The notes: a model not told the origin generated them from the sequence alone. Numbered from the stretch's first letter, positions 1 through 5,546 are shown. The stretch is DNA of 5,546 bases from CAYFSC01 sp964345695 (GCA_964345695.1 CAYFSC010000196.1:1-5546), one strand, 5' to 3'. Made by a program: numbers and translations.

Positions 1-13
1 TGGTTCGCCTTCG

Positions 14-90
14 TGGAGCGGGTGATGGGATTCGAACCCACGACCTTCTGCATGGCAAGCAGATGCTCTAAGCCGCTGAGCTACACCCGC
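14..90 (-). tRNA. tRNA-Gly (anticodon GCC), complete with encoded CCA
   Basis: Glycine tRNA reading GGC and GGU codons. On the minus strand the gene folds into a standard 77-nt cloverleaf. The acceptor stem GCGGGTG pairs perfectly with CACCCGC. The D arm is GCTC/GAGC with a 9-nt loop. The anticodon stem TCTGC/GCAGA encloses loop TTGCCAT, giving anticodon GCC. The variable loop has 5 nt (AGGTC). The T arm is GTGGG/CCCAT, with one G-T wobble, around TTCGAAT. The discriminator base is U, as is usual for bacterial tRNA-Gly, and CCA is encoded at 14-16. It lies 107 bp downstream of the acetyltransferase stop on the same strand. The gap has no T-rich terminator and only a weak possible promoter (TTTTCG, 16 nt, TACGAA on the minus strand, ending about 10 nt before the tRNA). 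It may therefore be made from its own promoter or processed from the helicase-acetyltransferase transcript. Confidence 0.97.
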
Positions 91-136
91 TGGTGCGTTC
101 GTATGTCGGCCGTCATGAGCGAAAACCCTCTGGACC

Positions 137-150
137 GCGGATCGTTCCGC
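137..150 (-). repeat. Short hairpin between acetyltransferase and tRNA-Gly
   Basis: GCGGA and TCCGC form a perfect 5-bp stem around the 4-nt loop ACGA on the minus strand, 47 nt after the acetyltransferase stop. No T-run follows directly; the nearest is a TTTT 13 nt further on, within GAGGGTTTTC. It is a poor candidate for an intrinsic terminator. It could be a partial terminator or a processing signal ahead of the tRNA. A stem this short is also expected by chance in GC-rich DNA. Confidence 0.2.
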
Positions 151-197
151 CCGCTCGACCGCACCGATTCGACATGCCGAAACGCCATCGGTTCCTG

Positions 198-791
198 TCA
201 GAACCCGATCTTTTTCGATCCTTCGTCTTCGGCAGCGCCCTCGGCGGGCGTGCATTCGATGGTCCGCGTCACGACCAGCGGCGCCGCCTCGTGCGCCTCC
301 CAGAACTGGTTCCCCGCCTCGTTCTGCGCCAGCACTTGCAGGCGCACACGCTCGGCGCCGGCGCTTTCGGCCCATTCCCGCACAGACGCCACGAGCGCCG
401 ATCCGAGTCCGCACCGCCGCGCTTCTGGAGAAACGTAGATCTCATCGAGGTACACCTCTTCGCTCTCGGCGTAGATGGGCGGCGGCCCCCACCGGTGCGC
501 GGAAGCGAAGCCCTGGATCGTACCGTTCTTCTCCGCGACGAAGAGGCGACGCGTCTCGCCGTCGAGCCACATCGGGAAGTCGTTTTGCCAGCGCTCGAGG
601 GCATCGTCGGCCACCCCGATCCGCGCGTCGTGCTCTGCCTGTTCCTCGAGCAGCGCCAGCCATAGCTCGCCGATGCGGTCCGCGTCCTCTGTCTTCGCAC
701 GGCGAATGGTCGCTCCGTCCGTTTCTTGCTCCATATCTGTTTGTTTCATCCGATGCATCGCTTGCGGTCCCTGCGACTCGCTCAAGTTCAC
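198..791 (-). CDS. GNAT-family N-acetyltransferase
   Basis: Predicted cytoplasmic enzyme of 197 aa that moves an acetyl group from acetyl-CoA to an amine; the substrate cannot be told from sequence. The GNAT fold begins near residue 28 (ATIRRAKTEDADRIGELW, strand 1 and helix 1). A central strand LFVAEKNGTIQGFA (about 83-96) follows, then motif A at about 114-133, where YVSPEARRCGLGSAL supplies the R-x-x-G-x-G/A-type pyrophosphate loop for CoA. The motif B region is NEAGNQFWEAHEAAP (about 153-167). The tail is acidic (AEGAAEDEGSKK) and resembles no domain I know. The GTG start at 791 is chosen because it overlaps the helicase stop as GTGA, typical of coupled translation. ATG codons at 758, 749 and 734 are alternatives; the one at 734 would begin MEQETDG, just before the conserved domain. 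None has a clear ribosome binding site; the 758 ATG has a weak AGGGA nine bases upstream. Family is certain, exact start is not. Confidence 0.88.
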   Translation of the reverse strand: MNLSESQGPQAMHRMKQTDMEQETDGATIRRAKTEDADRIGELWLALLEEQAEHDARIGVADDALERWQNDFPMWLDGETRRLFVAEKNGTIQGFASAHRWGPPPIYAESEEVYLDEIYVSPEARRCGLGSALVASVREWAESAGAERVRLQVLAQNEAGNQFWEAHEAAPLVVTRTIECTPAEGAAEDEGSKKIGF

Positions 792-3145
792 CCGATGACT
801 CGCAGCCGGGCGTACTTCAGTTTCAGCTTCTTGTTGCCCACGTCCGAGCCGAAGAAGACGACGGCGGTCGCTTTCTCGCCTTCGCCTTCCACGCTCTGCA
901 CCTTGCCCTCGCCAAACTTGGTGTGCTCCACGCGCACGCCGGGGACGATCTGCCCCTCGCCTTCATCGTAGACGACGCGTCGCCCGCCGCCGGACGAATG
1001 TTCGATCCGCTTGAGGCGTCGTTTCTTGCCGCCGGACGACCCGCTGCCCGATCCGTCGCGCAGATTCTGCCGGTAGTAATGCGGGTCCATCTCGTCGTAG
1101 CTCTCCGTCGGCCCGCCGCCGGTCTTGAAGCGGTCGGATTTCTGTTCCAGCTCGCCGCCGGCCTCGGTGCGCACGACGTCGGCGTCGATCTCTTCCAGGA
1201 AGCGGCTGCGCGTGTTGGTCGTCTGCTCGCCGTAGCGGTAGCGGCTGCGCGCCCAGCTCAGGTAGAGCTGCTTCTCGGCCCGCGTGACGCCCACGTAAAA
1301 CAGACGCCGCTCTTCCTCCAGGTCCGCCTTCTCCTGCGTGGCCTGCTGCAGCGGGAAGAGGCCCTCCTCCAGTCCGGTGACGAACACGACGGGGAATTCG
1401 AGCCCCTTTGCCGCGTGAAGCGTCATGAGCGTCACCTGATCGGGATCGTCATCCTCGTCCTGATCGGTCAGCAGAGCCACCTCCTGCAGGAATGTGCTGA
1501 GCGTGGCGTTCTCTTCTGAGGCCGTGTACTCGGTGATGGCGCTGATGAGCTCCTGCACGTTCTCCCAGCGCATCAGGTTTTCGCGCGTGTGCTCCTTGCG
1601 CAGCTCCTTCAGAAGCCCGGCGTCGCGAATGAGGTCGCCCGCAATCTCGTCGGCCGGGGCGCCGCTGGCCTTCGACGCGTACTTGGCGATGAGGAAGCGG
1701 AAGCTGTCGACGGCGTTCTCGGCGCGCGTGCCGAGCGTGTCGATGTCCTCCACGCGCTCGATGGCCTGCCAGAGCGAGAGGCCGTGCTCGTTGGCGTACG
1801 TTTGCAGCCGCTCCTGCGTCTTCCTGCCGATGCCCCGCGTCGGGTAGTTGATCACGCGCTGCAGGCTCGCCGTGTCGTTCGGGTTCACGACCAGCTTCAG
1901 GTACGCCAGCACGTCCTTGATCTCCTTCCGCTGGTAGAACGACGTGCCGCCGATGACGCGGTACGGCACGTTCTCCTTGCGAAGCGCCTCCTCAATGGCC
2001 CGGCTCTGCGCGTTGGTGCGATACAGCACAGCGAAATCGCCGTAGGTGAGCCCTTCCCGCGCGTGCAGGTCGCGGATGCGGCGCTCGATCTTCTTCGCCT
2101 CGTCCTTCTCGCTGAGCGCCTCCATGAGCGCCACGTGCTCGCCCTGGGCGTTGTCCGTCCACAGCGACTTCTCGAGCTGATCGTCGTTCTCCTCAATAAT
2201 CGAATCGGCCAGCCGCAGGATGTTCTTCGTCGAGCGGTAGTTGCGCTCCAGGCGCACCGTCGTGGCGTCCGGATAGTCGCGCTCGAACGACAGGATGTTG
2301 GTGATGTCGGCGCCGCGAAACGAGTAGATGCTCTGCGCGTCGTCGCCCACCACGCACAGGTTCTTGTGCTTCGCCGCGAGCTTCTTGGAGAGCCGGTACT
2401 GCGTGTGGTTCGTGTCCTGGTACTCGTCGATGTGCAGGTACTGCCAGCGGTCCTGGTACTTTTCGAGCACGTCGGGGTGCTCGTCGAACAGCTCGACAGG
2501 CTTGAGGAGCAGGTCGTCGAAGTCCATCGCATTGGCGCGGCGGAGGGCCTTCTCGTACGCCGGGTACACCTTCGCGGCCGCTTCCTGCTGCTTGCCGCGC
2601 GCCAGACTCCGGTATTCCTCCGGCCCAATCATCTGGTTCTTGGCGCCGGAGATCATCCGCTGCACCGCACGCGGCTTCACCTCGTCGGTGTTGAGGTTGA
2701 GCCGGTTCATCTGCTGCTTTGCGATGCGCTTCGAGTCGTCGGTGTCGTAGATCGAAAAGTCCTGCGAGTAGCCGATCTTGTCGCCCTCCATCCGCAGGAG
2801 GCGCGCAAACGACGCGTGGAAGGTACCCACCCACATGCCGCGCGTCTGGTCGCCCACGAGCTTTTGCACGCGCTCCTTCATCTCCCGCGCGGCTTTGTTC
2901 GTGAACGTGAGCGCAAGAATCTCGTGCGGACGGGCCTTCCCGGTCGCCAGTAGGTAGGCAATGCGGTGCGTGAGGGCGCGCGTCTTCCCGGAGCCCGGCC
3001 CGGCGATGATCATGACGGGCCCCTCGGTGGCCTCGACGGCCTCGCGTTGCTCGTCGTTGAGGCTCTGGAGAATGCGCTCGGTGGCCTCCGGATCGGCATC
3101 GACCTGGGTCTTGGGCTCGGGGCGGCTAATTTGGATGCGACGCAT
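788..3145 (-). CDS. uvrD: UvrD/PcrA-type superfamily 1A ATP-dependent 3'-5' DNA helicase
   Basis: 785-aa helicase that unwinds DNA by ATP hydrolysis. UvrD and PcrA act in nucleotide excision repair and mismatch repair, remove RecA filaments and backtrack stalled RNA polymerase. All SF1A motifs are present in order: Q motif LNDEQREAV (29-37), Walker A AGPGSGKT (48-55, Lys54), Ia ALTFTNKAAREM (78-89), GTFHASF (107-113), Walker B DEYQDTN (240-246), motif III GDDAQSIYSFRGA (267-279), motif IV LERNYRST (299-306), motif V TLMTLHAAKGLEF (about 572-584) and motif VI ERRLFYVGVTRAEK (about 612-625). A Gly/Ser stretch (698-706) and basic KKRRLKR (707-713) lead to a Tudor-like C-terminal module (about 734-785, VRVEHTKFGEGKV), known in PcrA/UvrD to contact RNA polymerase. 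It is slightly longer than E. coli UvrD (720 aa) or Bacillus PcrA (about 740 aa) because of the linker. The frame stays open upstream to 3523, but similarity begins only after ATG 3145 and the rest lies over the divergent peptidase. No Shine-Dalgarno sequence is seen. uvrD and pcrA are both defensible names. Confidence 0.96.
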   Translation of the reverse strand: MRRIQISRPEPKTQVDADPEATERILQSLNDEQREAVEATEGPVMIIAGPGSGKTRALTHRIAYLLATGKARPHEILALTFTNKAAREMKERVQKLVGDQTRGMWVGTFHASFARLLRMEGDKIGYSQDFSIYDTDDSKRIAKQQMNRLNLNTDEVKPRAVQRMISGAKNQMIGPEEYRSLARGKQQEAAAKVYPAYEKALRRANAMDFDDLLLKPVELFDEHPDVLEKYQDRWQYLHIDEYQDTNHTQYRLSKKLAAKHKNLCVVGDDAQSIYSFRGADITNILSFERDYPDATTVRLERNYRSTKNILRLADSIIEENDDQLEKSLWTDNAQGEHVALMEALSEKDEAKKIERRIRDLHAREGLTYGDFAVLYRTNAQSRAIEEALRKENVPYRVIGGTSFYQRKEIKDVLAYLKLVVNPNDTASLQRVINYPTRGIGRKTQERLQTYANEHGLSLWQAIERVEDIDTLGTRAENAVDSFRFLIAKYASKASGAPADEIAGDLIRDAGLLKELRKEHTRENLMRWENVQELISAITEYTASEENATLSTFLQEVALLTDQDEDDDPDQVTLMTLHAAKGLEFPVVFVTGLEEGLFPLQQATQEKADLEEERRLFYVGVTRAEKQLYLSWARSRYRYGEQTTNTRSRFLEEIDADVVRTEAGGELEQKSDRFKTGGGPTESYDEMDPHYYRQNLRDGSGSGSSGGKKRRLKRIEHSSGGGRRVVYDEGEGQIVPGVRVEHTKFGEGKVQSVEGEGEKATAVVFFGSDVGNKKLKLKYARLRVIG

Positions 3146-3190
3146 ACAGGAGGACAGTCGGCGGGTGAGAACTGCAGTGGAGGGGGCGGT

Positions 3191-3227
3191 CCAACCGCAC
3201 AGGACCGGCTCGGCGCGGGGCGGTTGG
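3191..3227. repeat. 8-bp inverted repeat in the helicase leader
   Basis: CCAACCGC (3191-3198) is matched by its reverse complement GCGGTTGG (3220-3227) across a 21-nt spacer. An alternative small hairpin, GCGGT-CCA-ACCGC (3186-3198), competes for the same left arm. If the helicase transcript starts upstream of here, these would be mutually exclusive structures 41 to 82 nt before its start codon. Function is unknown and chance is possible in such GC-rich DNA. Confidence 0.3.
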
Positions 3228-3256
3228 GAACAGCGCCATCGAATGTACGTGGCGTC

Positions 3257-3274
3257 CCGCCGGACGTTCGGCGG
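3257..3274. promoter_or_regulatory. 18-bp near-perfect palindrome, candidate operator
   Basis: CCGCCG-GACGTT-CGGCGG is symmetrical about the centre of ACGT (3264-3267), with only the pair 3263/3268 out of register. It lies 112 bp from the helicase start and 146 bp from the peptidase start, so a dimeric regulator bound here could act on either gene. It is not a LexA box of the Gram-positive type, because there is no 4-bp gap between CGAAC-like and GTTCG-like halves. As RNA it could also form a stem, but no T-run follows on either strand. Which protein would bind is unknown. Confidence 0.3.
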
Positions 3275-3308
3275 CCCCGGAGGAGAGGTGCAAAAAAAGT
3301 AACACGAG

Positions 3309-3397
3309 CGGTCCCGAACCCGGCCCTCGCCGCGTTGCCGCCGGACTTGCCCGGATCTTTGCCTGAATCTCTTCGCCGGAGCCGTACGTTGGGACCG
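3309..3397. repeat. 9-bp inverted repeat flanking the peptidase promoter area
   Basis: CGGTCCCGA (3309-3317) pairs with TTGGGACCG (3389-3397), eight Watson-Crick pairs and one G-T, with 71 nt between the arms. The right arm overlaps the candidate -7 element of the peptidase and lies directly before the T6 run. It could be a split operator or a long-stem leader structure. The arms are short relative to the spacing, so chance cannot be excluded. Confidence 0.25.
3358..3392 (+). promoter_or_regulatory. Weak Bacteroidota-type promoter candidate for the M1 peptidase
   Basis: TTTG (3358-3361) is followed after 23 nt by TACGTTGG (3385-3392), one mismatch from the known Bacteroidota -7 consensus TAnnTTTG. 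The spacing is at the upper edge of the 17-23 nt reported for that class. It would place transcription start near 3399 and give a leader of about 20 nt. The match is weak and depends on the taxonomic guess. Confidence 0.2.
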
Positions 3398-3419
3398 TGG
3401 TTTTTTCTGCACAAACGCA

Positions 3420-5429
3420 ATGGCTCCTATGACGCATCGTCTCCGCCTCGTCCTCGGGCTCGCGGTCGGCTTCCTTCTTCTTTGGACGCTGCCGGCCGTC
3501 GGCCAGAACGTCCCGCCGCACAACCTGCCTGCTTTCGAGCCAGTCGACTTCCCCGACCCGAACGAGTACCGCGCCGCCGATGGGCGTCCGGGCTACGAGT
3601 ACTGGCAGCAGCAGGCCGACTACCAGATTGATGTTACGCTCGATCCCGAGCACAACCGCGTCTCCGCCACACAGACCATCACCTACACGAACAACGCTCC
3701 GGAGGCGCTGGATCGGCTCTGGGTGCAGCTGGAGCAGAACTTTTTCAAGCCCGGCAGTCGCGGGGCCAGTGCCGTGCCGCAGGGGGCCCGCTTCAGCGGG
3801 TTCTTTGAGGACGCCGGTTACGACCTGTCCCGCGTTCGCCTGGTCCGAAATGGTGAAACGATCGTGCCCGACACGGTGGTCGACGGCACCCGCATGCGCA
3901 TCTCGCTCGCCGAGCCCCTTGCGGCCAACGGCGGGTCGCTGCAGATCCAGCTCGACTGGAGCTTCACCCTCCCGCAGTACGGCGCCGACCGCCACGGGCG
4001 TCTCGACGTGGCCCAGGGCACCGTCTACCAGCTCGCGCAGTGGTATCCGCGCATGTACGTCTACGATGACGTGCACGGATGGAACCCGCTGCCCTATCTG
4101 GGGCAGGGCGAGTACTACCTGGAATTCGGCACCTTCGAGATCAACATCACCGTGCCGCGCGACTTCATCGTGGCCGCCACGGGCACCTTGCAGAACCCGG
4201 GTGAGGTGCTCACCCAAACGCAGCGGAACCGGCTGGAGCGCGCCCGCGAGAGCCGGGAGACAGTCATGATCATCGACAGCACGGAGGTGGGCGATCCGTC
4301 GACACGGCCCGACGGCGAGGGCCCGCTCACCTGGCGCTACAGGGCCGAGGACGTGCGCGACTTCGCCTGGTCGGCCTCGCAGGCCTTCATCTGGGACGCA
4401 GCCCGCGCCGACGCCGGCGACCGAACCGTGCTCGCGCAGTCCTTCTACCCAAAGGAGGGGCTGGGCTCTGGCACGACACCAGGCTGGGAGGAATCGACCC
4501 GCTACGTGCAGCATTCCGTCGAGTTCTACTCCGACTTTGTGTCGCCGTACCCGTACCCGACGGCGATCAATGTGGCCGGGGTCGTGGCGGGCATGGAGTA
4601 TCCTCAGATCGTGTTCTGTGATGTGGAGTCGCGCGGACGCGGCCTTTTCGGGGTGACCGATCACGAGTTCGGCCACACCTGGTTTCCGATGGTCGTGGCG
4701 TCCGACGAGCGGCGCTGGGCCTGGATGGACGAGGGGCTGAACACGTTCATCAACCAGTATTCGACTGCGGCCTTCTACGACCGTCCGAGCCGGCAGAGCC
4801 TCCAGCGACTGGCGCGCGGCATCCCTCGCTTCATGCGTTCCGGCTACGCCGACCAGCCGATCATGACGTATGCCGACCGCATCCGCTCGCAGGCGCTTGG
4901 CCCGCTGGCCTACAGCAAGCCCGCCTACGGCCTGATGCTGCTGCGCGAGTACGTGGTAGGCCCCGAGCTCTTCGACAGCGCCTTCGAGGCGTACGTCGAT
5001 CGGTGGGCCTATAAGCACCCGAAGCCGGCCGATTTCTTCCGTACCCTGGAAGACGTGACCGGGGAAGACCTCGACTGGTTCTGGCGCAGCTGGTTCTACG
5101 AGAACGACACGGTCGATCAGGCCGTCGCGAGCGTCACGATGTCCGACACGACCCAAACCACCCGCGTCACGCTTGAGCAGCGCAGCGAGTTCATCCTGCC
5201 GATGACCGTCCGGCTCACGTACGGCGACGGATCCAGCGAGCAGCGCCGGATTCCGCCCGAGGCCTTCTACACGAAAGACACCCACACCCTGGCGCTCTCG
5301 GGGCGACCGCTGCAGAAGGTGACGCTGGATCCCGCCCAGATTCTGCCGGACATGAACCGCCCGAACAACACGTGGTCGGCCTCTGAGGCGTCGAGCAGTG
5401 ACGACCCGTCCTCCTCGCAGCAGGAGTAA
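3420..5429 (+). CDS. Secreted M1-family zinc metallopeptidase (aminopeptidase-like)
   Basis: 669-aa zinc peptidase of the gluzincin M1 family, which removes N-terminal residues from peptides. A signal peptide is clear: basic start (THRLR), hydrophobic core VLGLAVGFLLLW (about 11-22) and probable cleavage after AVG, before QNV (residue 29). There is no lipobox cysteine, so it is probably periplasmic or secreted. An N-terminal beta domain (about 66-260) precedes the catalytic domain. The substrate-binding motif is GMEYP (391-395) in place of GAMEN, keeping the Glu393 that grips the free amine. Zinc ligands are His415, His419 and Glu438 in HEFGH-18 residues-E (DEGLN), with Glu416 as base; the transition-state tyrosine is probably Tyr498 (YSKPAYGLMLLREYV). 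The segment DFFRTLEDVTGEDLDWFWRSW is typical of the helical part. The protein ends in VTLDPAQILPDMNRPNN and a Ser/Asp/Gln/Glu-rich tail. ATG 3420 is used; ATG 3429 (residue 4) is also possible. Neither has a Shine-Dalgarno sequence. It stands alone, divergent from the helicase. Confidence 0.94.
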   Translation: MAPMTHRLRLVLGLAVGFLLLWTLPAVGQNVPPHNLPAFEPVDFPDPNEYRAADGRPGYEYWQQQADYQIDVTLDPEHNRVSATQTITYTNNAPEALDRLWVQLEQNFFKPGSRGASAVPQGARFSGFFEDAGYDLSRVRLVRNGETIVPDTVVDGTRMRISLAEPLAANGGSLQIQLDWSFTLPQYGADRHGRLDVAQGTVYQLAQWYPRMYVYDDVHGWNPLPYLGQGEYYLEFGTFEINITVPRDFIVAATGTLQNPGEVLTQTQRNRLERARESRETVMIIDSTEVGDPSTRPDGEGPLTWRYRAEDVRDFAWSASQAFIWDAARADAGDRTVLAQSFYPKEGLGSGTTPGWEESTRYVQHSVEFYSDFVSPYPYPTAINVAGVVAGMEYPQIVFCDVESRGRGLFGVTDHEFGHTWFPMVVASDERRWAWMDEGLNTFINQYSTAAFYDRPSRQSLQRLARGIPRFMRSGYADQPIMTYADRIRSQALGPLAYSKPAYGLMLLREYVVGPELFDSAFEAYVDRWAYKHPKPADFFRTLEDVTGEDLDWFWRSWFYENDTVDQAVASVTMSDTTQTTRVTLEQRSEFILPMTVRLTYGDGSSEQRRIPPEAFYTKDTHTLALSGRPLQKVTLDPAQILPDMNRPNNTWSASEASSSDDPSSSQQE

Positions 5430-5432
5430 GGG

Positions 5433-5511
5433 CCGAGAACCGTTCGGCGTGGGACGCTTCAAGCGGTCCGGTGGTACGGGTACGCATGTGCTGGATGCAC
5501 TCCGTTCTCGG
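5433..5511. repeat. 8-bp inverted repeat after the M1 peptidase
   Basis: CCGAGAAC (5433-5440) starts 4 nt after the peptidase stop and is mirrored exactly by GTTCTCGG (5504-5511). The 63-nt loop contains a smaller hairpin, GTGC-TGGAT-GCAC (5488-5500). Together they could close a branched 3' structure that protects the peptidase mRNA end. There is no T-run, so it is not a typical intrinsic terminator. No gene is seen in this stretch. Confidence 0.3.
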
Positions 5512-5517
5512 AATGAG

Positions 5518-5538
5518 CCCTCCGCGCCACGGGGAGGG
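5518..5538. repeat. GC-rich hairpin near the right edge
   Basis: CCCTCC (5518-5523) and GGAGGG (5533-5538) form a perfect 6-bp stem with a 9-nt loop. It lies about 90 bp after the peptidase stop and could contribute to termination, but no T-run follows before the window ends 8 nt later. Confidence 0.2.
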
Positions 5539-5546
5539 AGCCGCGG

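Larger units (their letters stand above)
3288..3412. repeat. Imperfect inverted repeat: two T-tract/TGCAC elements facing apart
   Basis: GTGC followed by seven A (3288-3298) and TTTTTTCTGCAC (3401-3412) are reverse complements at 10 of 11 positions. Read along each gene's own coding strand, both appear as a T6-T7 tract followed by (C)TGCAC. The right copy ends 7 nt before the peptidase start, and the left copy ends 142 nt before the helicase start. They may be mirrored promoter-proximal elements of the two divergent genes, or simply the only two AT-rich patches in this region. Confidence 0.25.
3146..3419. promoter_or_regulatory. Divergent intergenic region between helicase and M1 peptidase
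   Basis: This 274-bp stretch separates two start codons that point away from each other, so it must hold the promoters for the helicase/acetyltransferase transcript (leftward) and, unless transcription is unusual, for the peptidase (rightward). It is very GC-rich except for two short AT patches, an A7 run at 3292-3298 and a T6 run at 3401-3406. No canonical TTGACA/TATAAT pair is visible in either direction. The minus strand reads TTACTTTTTTTGCAC across 3302-3288, loosely like the Bacteroidota -7 element TAnnTTTG but with extra T residues, so it is only a hint of a helicase promoter. The inverted repeats inside are listed separately. Neither gene has a purine-rich ribosome binding site. Confidence 0.55.

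Noticed and set aside
1..13. Possible second tRNA or feature at the left edge
   Set aside because: Only 13 bases are visible, too few to assign anything.
13..438. Plus-strand frame starting inside the tRNA region
   Set aside because: It runs antisense through the tRNA and the acetyltransferase and has no recognisable content.
1589..2953. 454-aa open frame on the plus strand antisense to the helicase
   Set aside because: Composition dominated by L, R, V and H with no domain, lying entirely over conserved helicase motifs. A shadow frame.
3391..3406. Intrinsic terminator suggested by GGACCGTGG followed by T6
   Set aside because: No adjacent stem precedes the T-run; the only complementary arm is 71 nt away, and the run lies just before a start codon, not after a gene.
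3146..3523. N-terminal extension of the helicase frame beyond ATG 3145
   Set aside because: The added 126 residues are Arg/Pro/Ser-rich, show no helicase similarity and would run antisense into the peptidase signal peptide. The SF1A domain begins normally after ATG 3145.
5437..5445. GAAC-C-GTTC as a possible LexA box
   Set aside because: Gram-positive-type LexA boxes need a 4-bp gap between GAAC and GTTC. Here the gap is one base, and the site is downstream of a gene.
3126..5462. 778-aa open frame on the minus strand running through the whole peptidase gene
   Set aside because: It mirrors the peptidase codons, has low-complexity R/V/H/L-rich composition with no recognisable domain, and the plus-strand frame carries an intact signal peptide and the full zinc site. 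It is a GC-bias shadow.

Overview
This is an ordinary chromosomal housekeeping segment from a GC-rich bacterium. The best guess is the Rhodothermota/Bacteroidota side of the tree (Rhodothermus/Salinibacter-like). Three things point that way: the secreted M1 peptidase carries GMEYP rather than GAMEN and ends in a VTLDP...LPDMNRPNN-type tail; the helicase has the motif III form GDDAQSIYSFRGA; and no good Shine-Dalgarno sequence precedes any of the three protein starts. The taxonomic call is an inference from sequence style and was not checked by any search.

Layout. On the minus strand, reading right to left, come a UvrD/PcrA-type superfamily 1A DNA helicase (3145 to 788), a GNAT N-acetyltransferase (791 to 198) and a complete tRNA-Gly(GCC) with encoded CCA (90 to 14). 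The helicase stop and the acetyltransferase GTG start overlap by four bases (GTGA), so these two are very probably one transcript with coupled translation. The tRNA lies 107 bp beyond the acetyltransferase stop with no convincing terminator between them. On the plus strand, diverging from the helicase, is one secreted M1-family zinc metallopeptidase (3420 to 5429). The last 117 bp hold only inverted repeats.

The 274-bp divergent intergenic region (3146-3419) is the least explained part. It holds a near-perfect 18-bp palindrome, several longer-range inverted repeats, two T-tracts followed by (C)TGCAC that face opposite ways, and a weak Bacteroidota-type promoter candidate for the peptidase. 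These are candidate regulatory elements only.

Functionally the helicase serves DNA repair and removal of stalled RNA polymerase, the tRNA serves translation, the acetyltransferase has an unknown substrate, and the peptidase probably trims peptides in the periplasm or outside the cell. I see no mobile element, CRISPR array, toxin-antitoxin pair, defence island or other novel system. The many long overlapping open frames are shadows of the high-GC codon bias.
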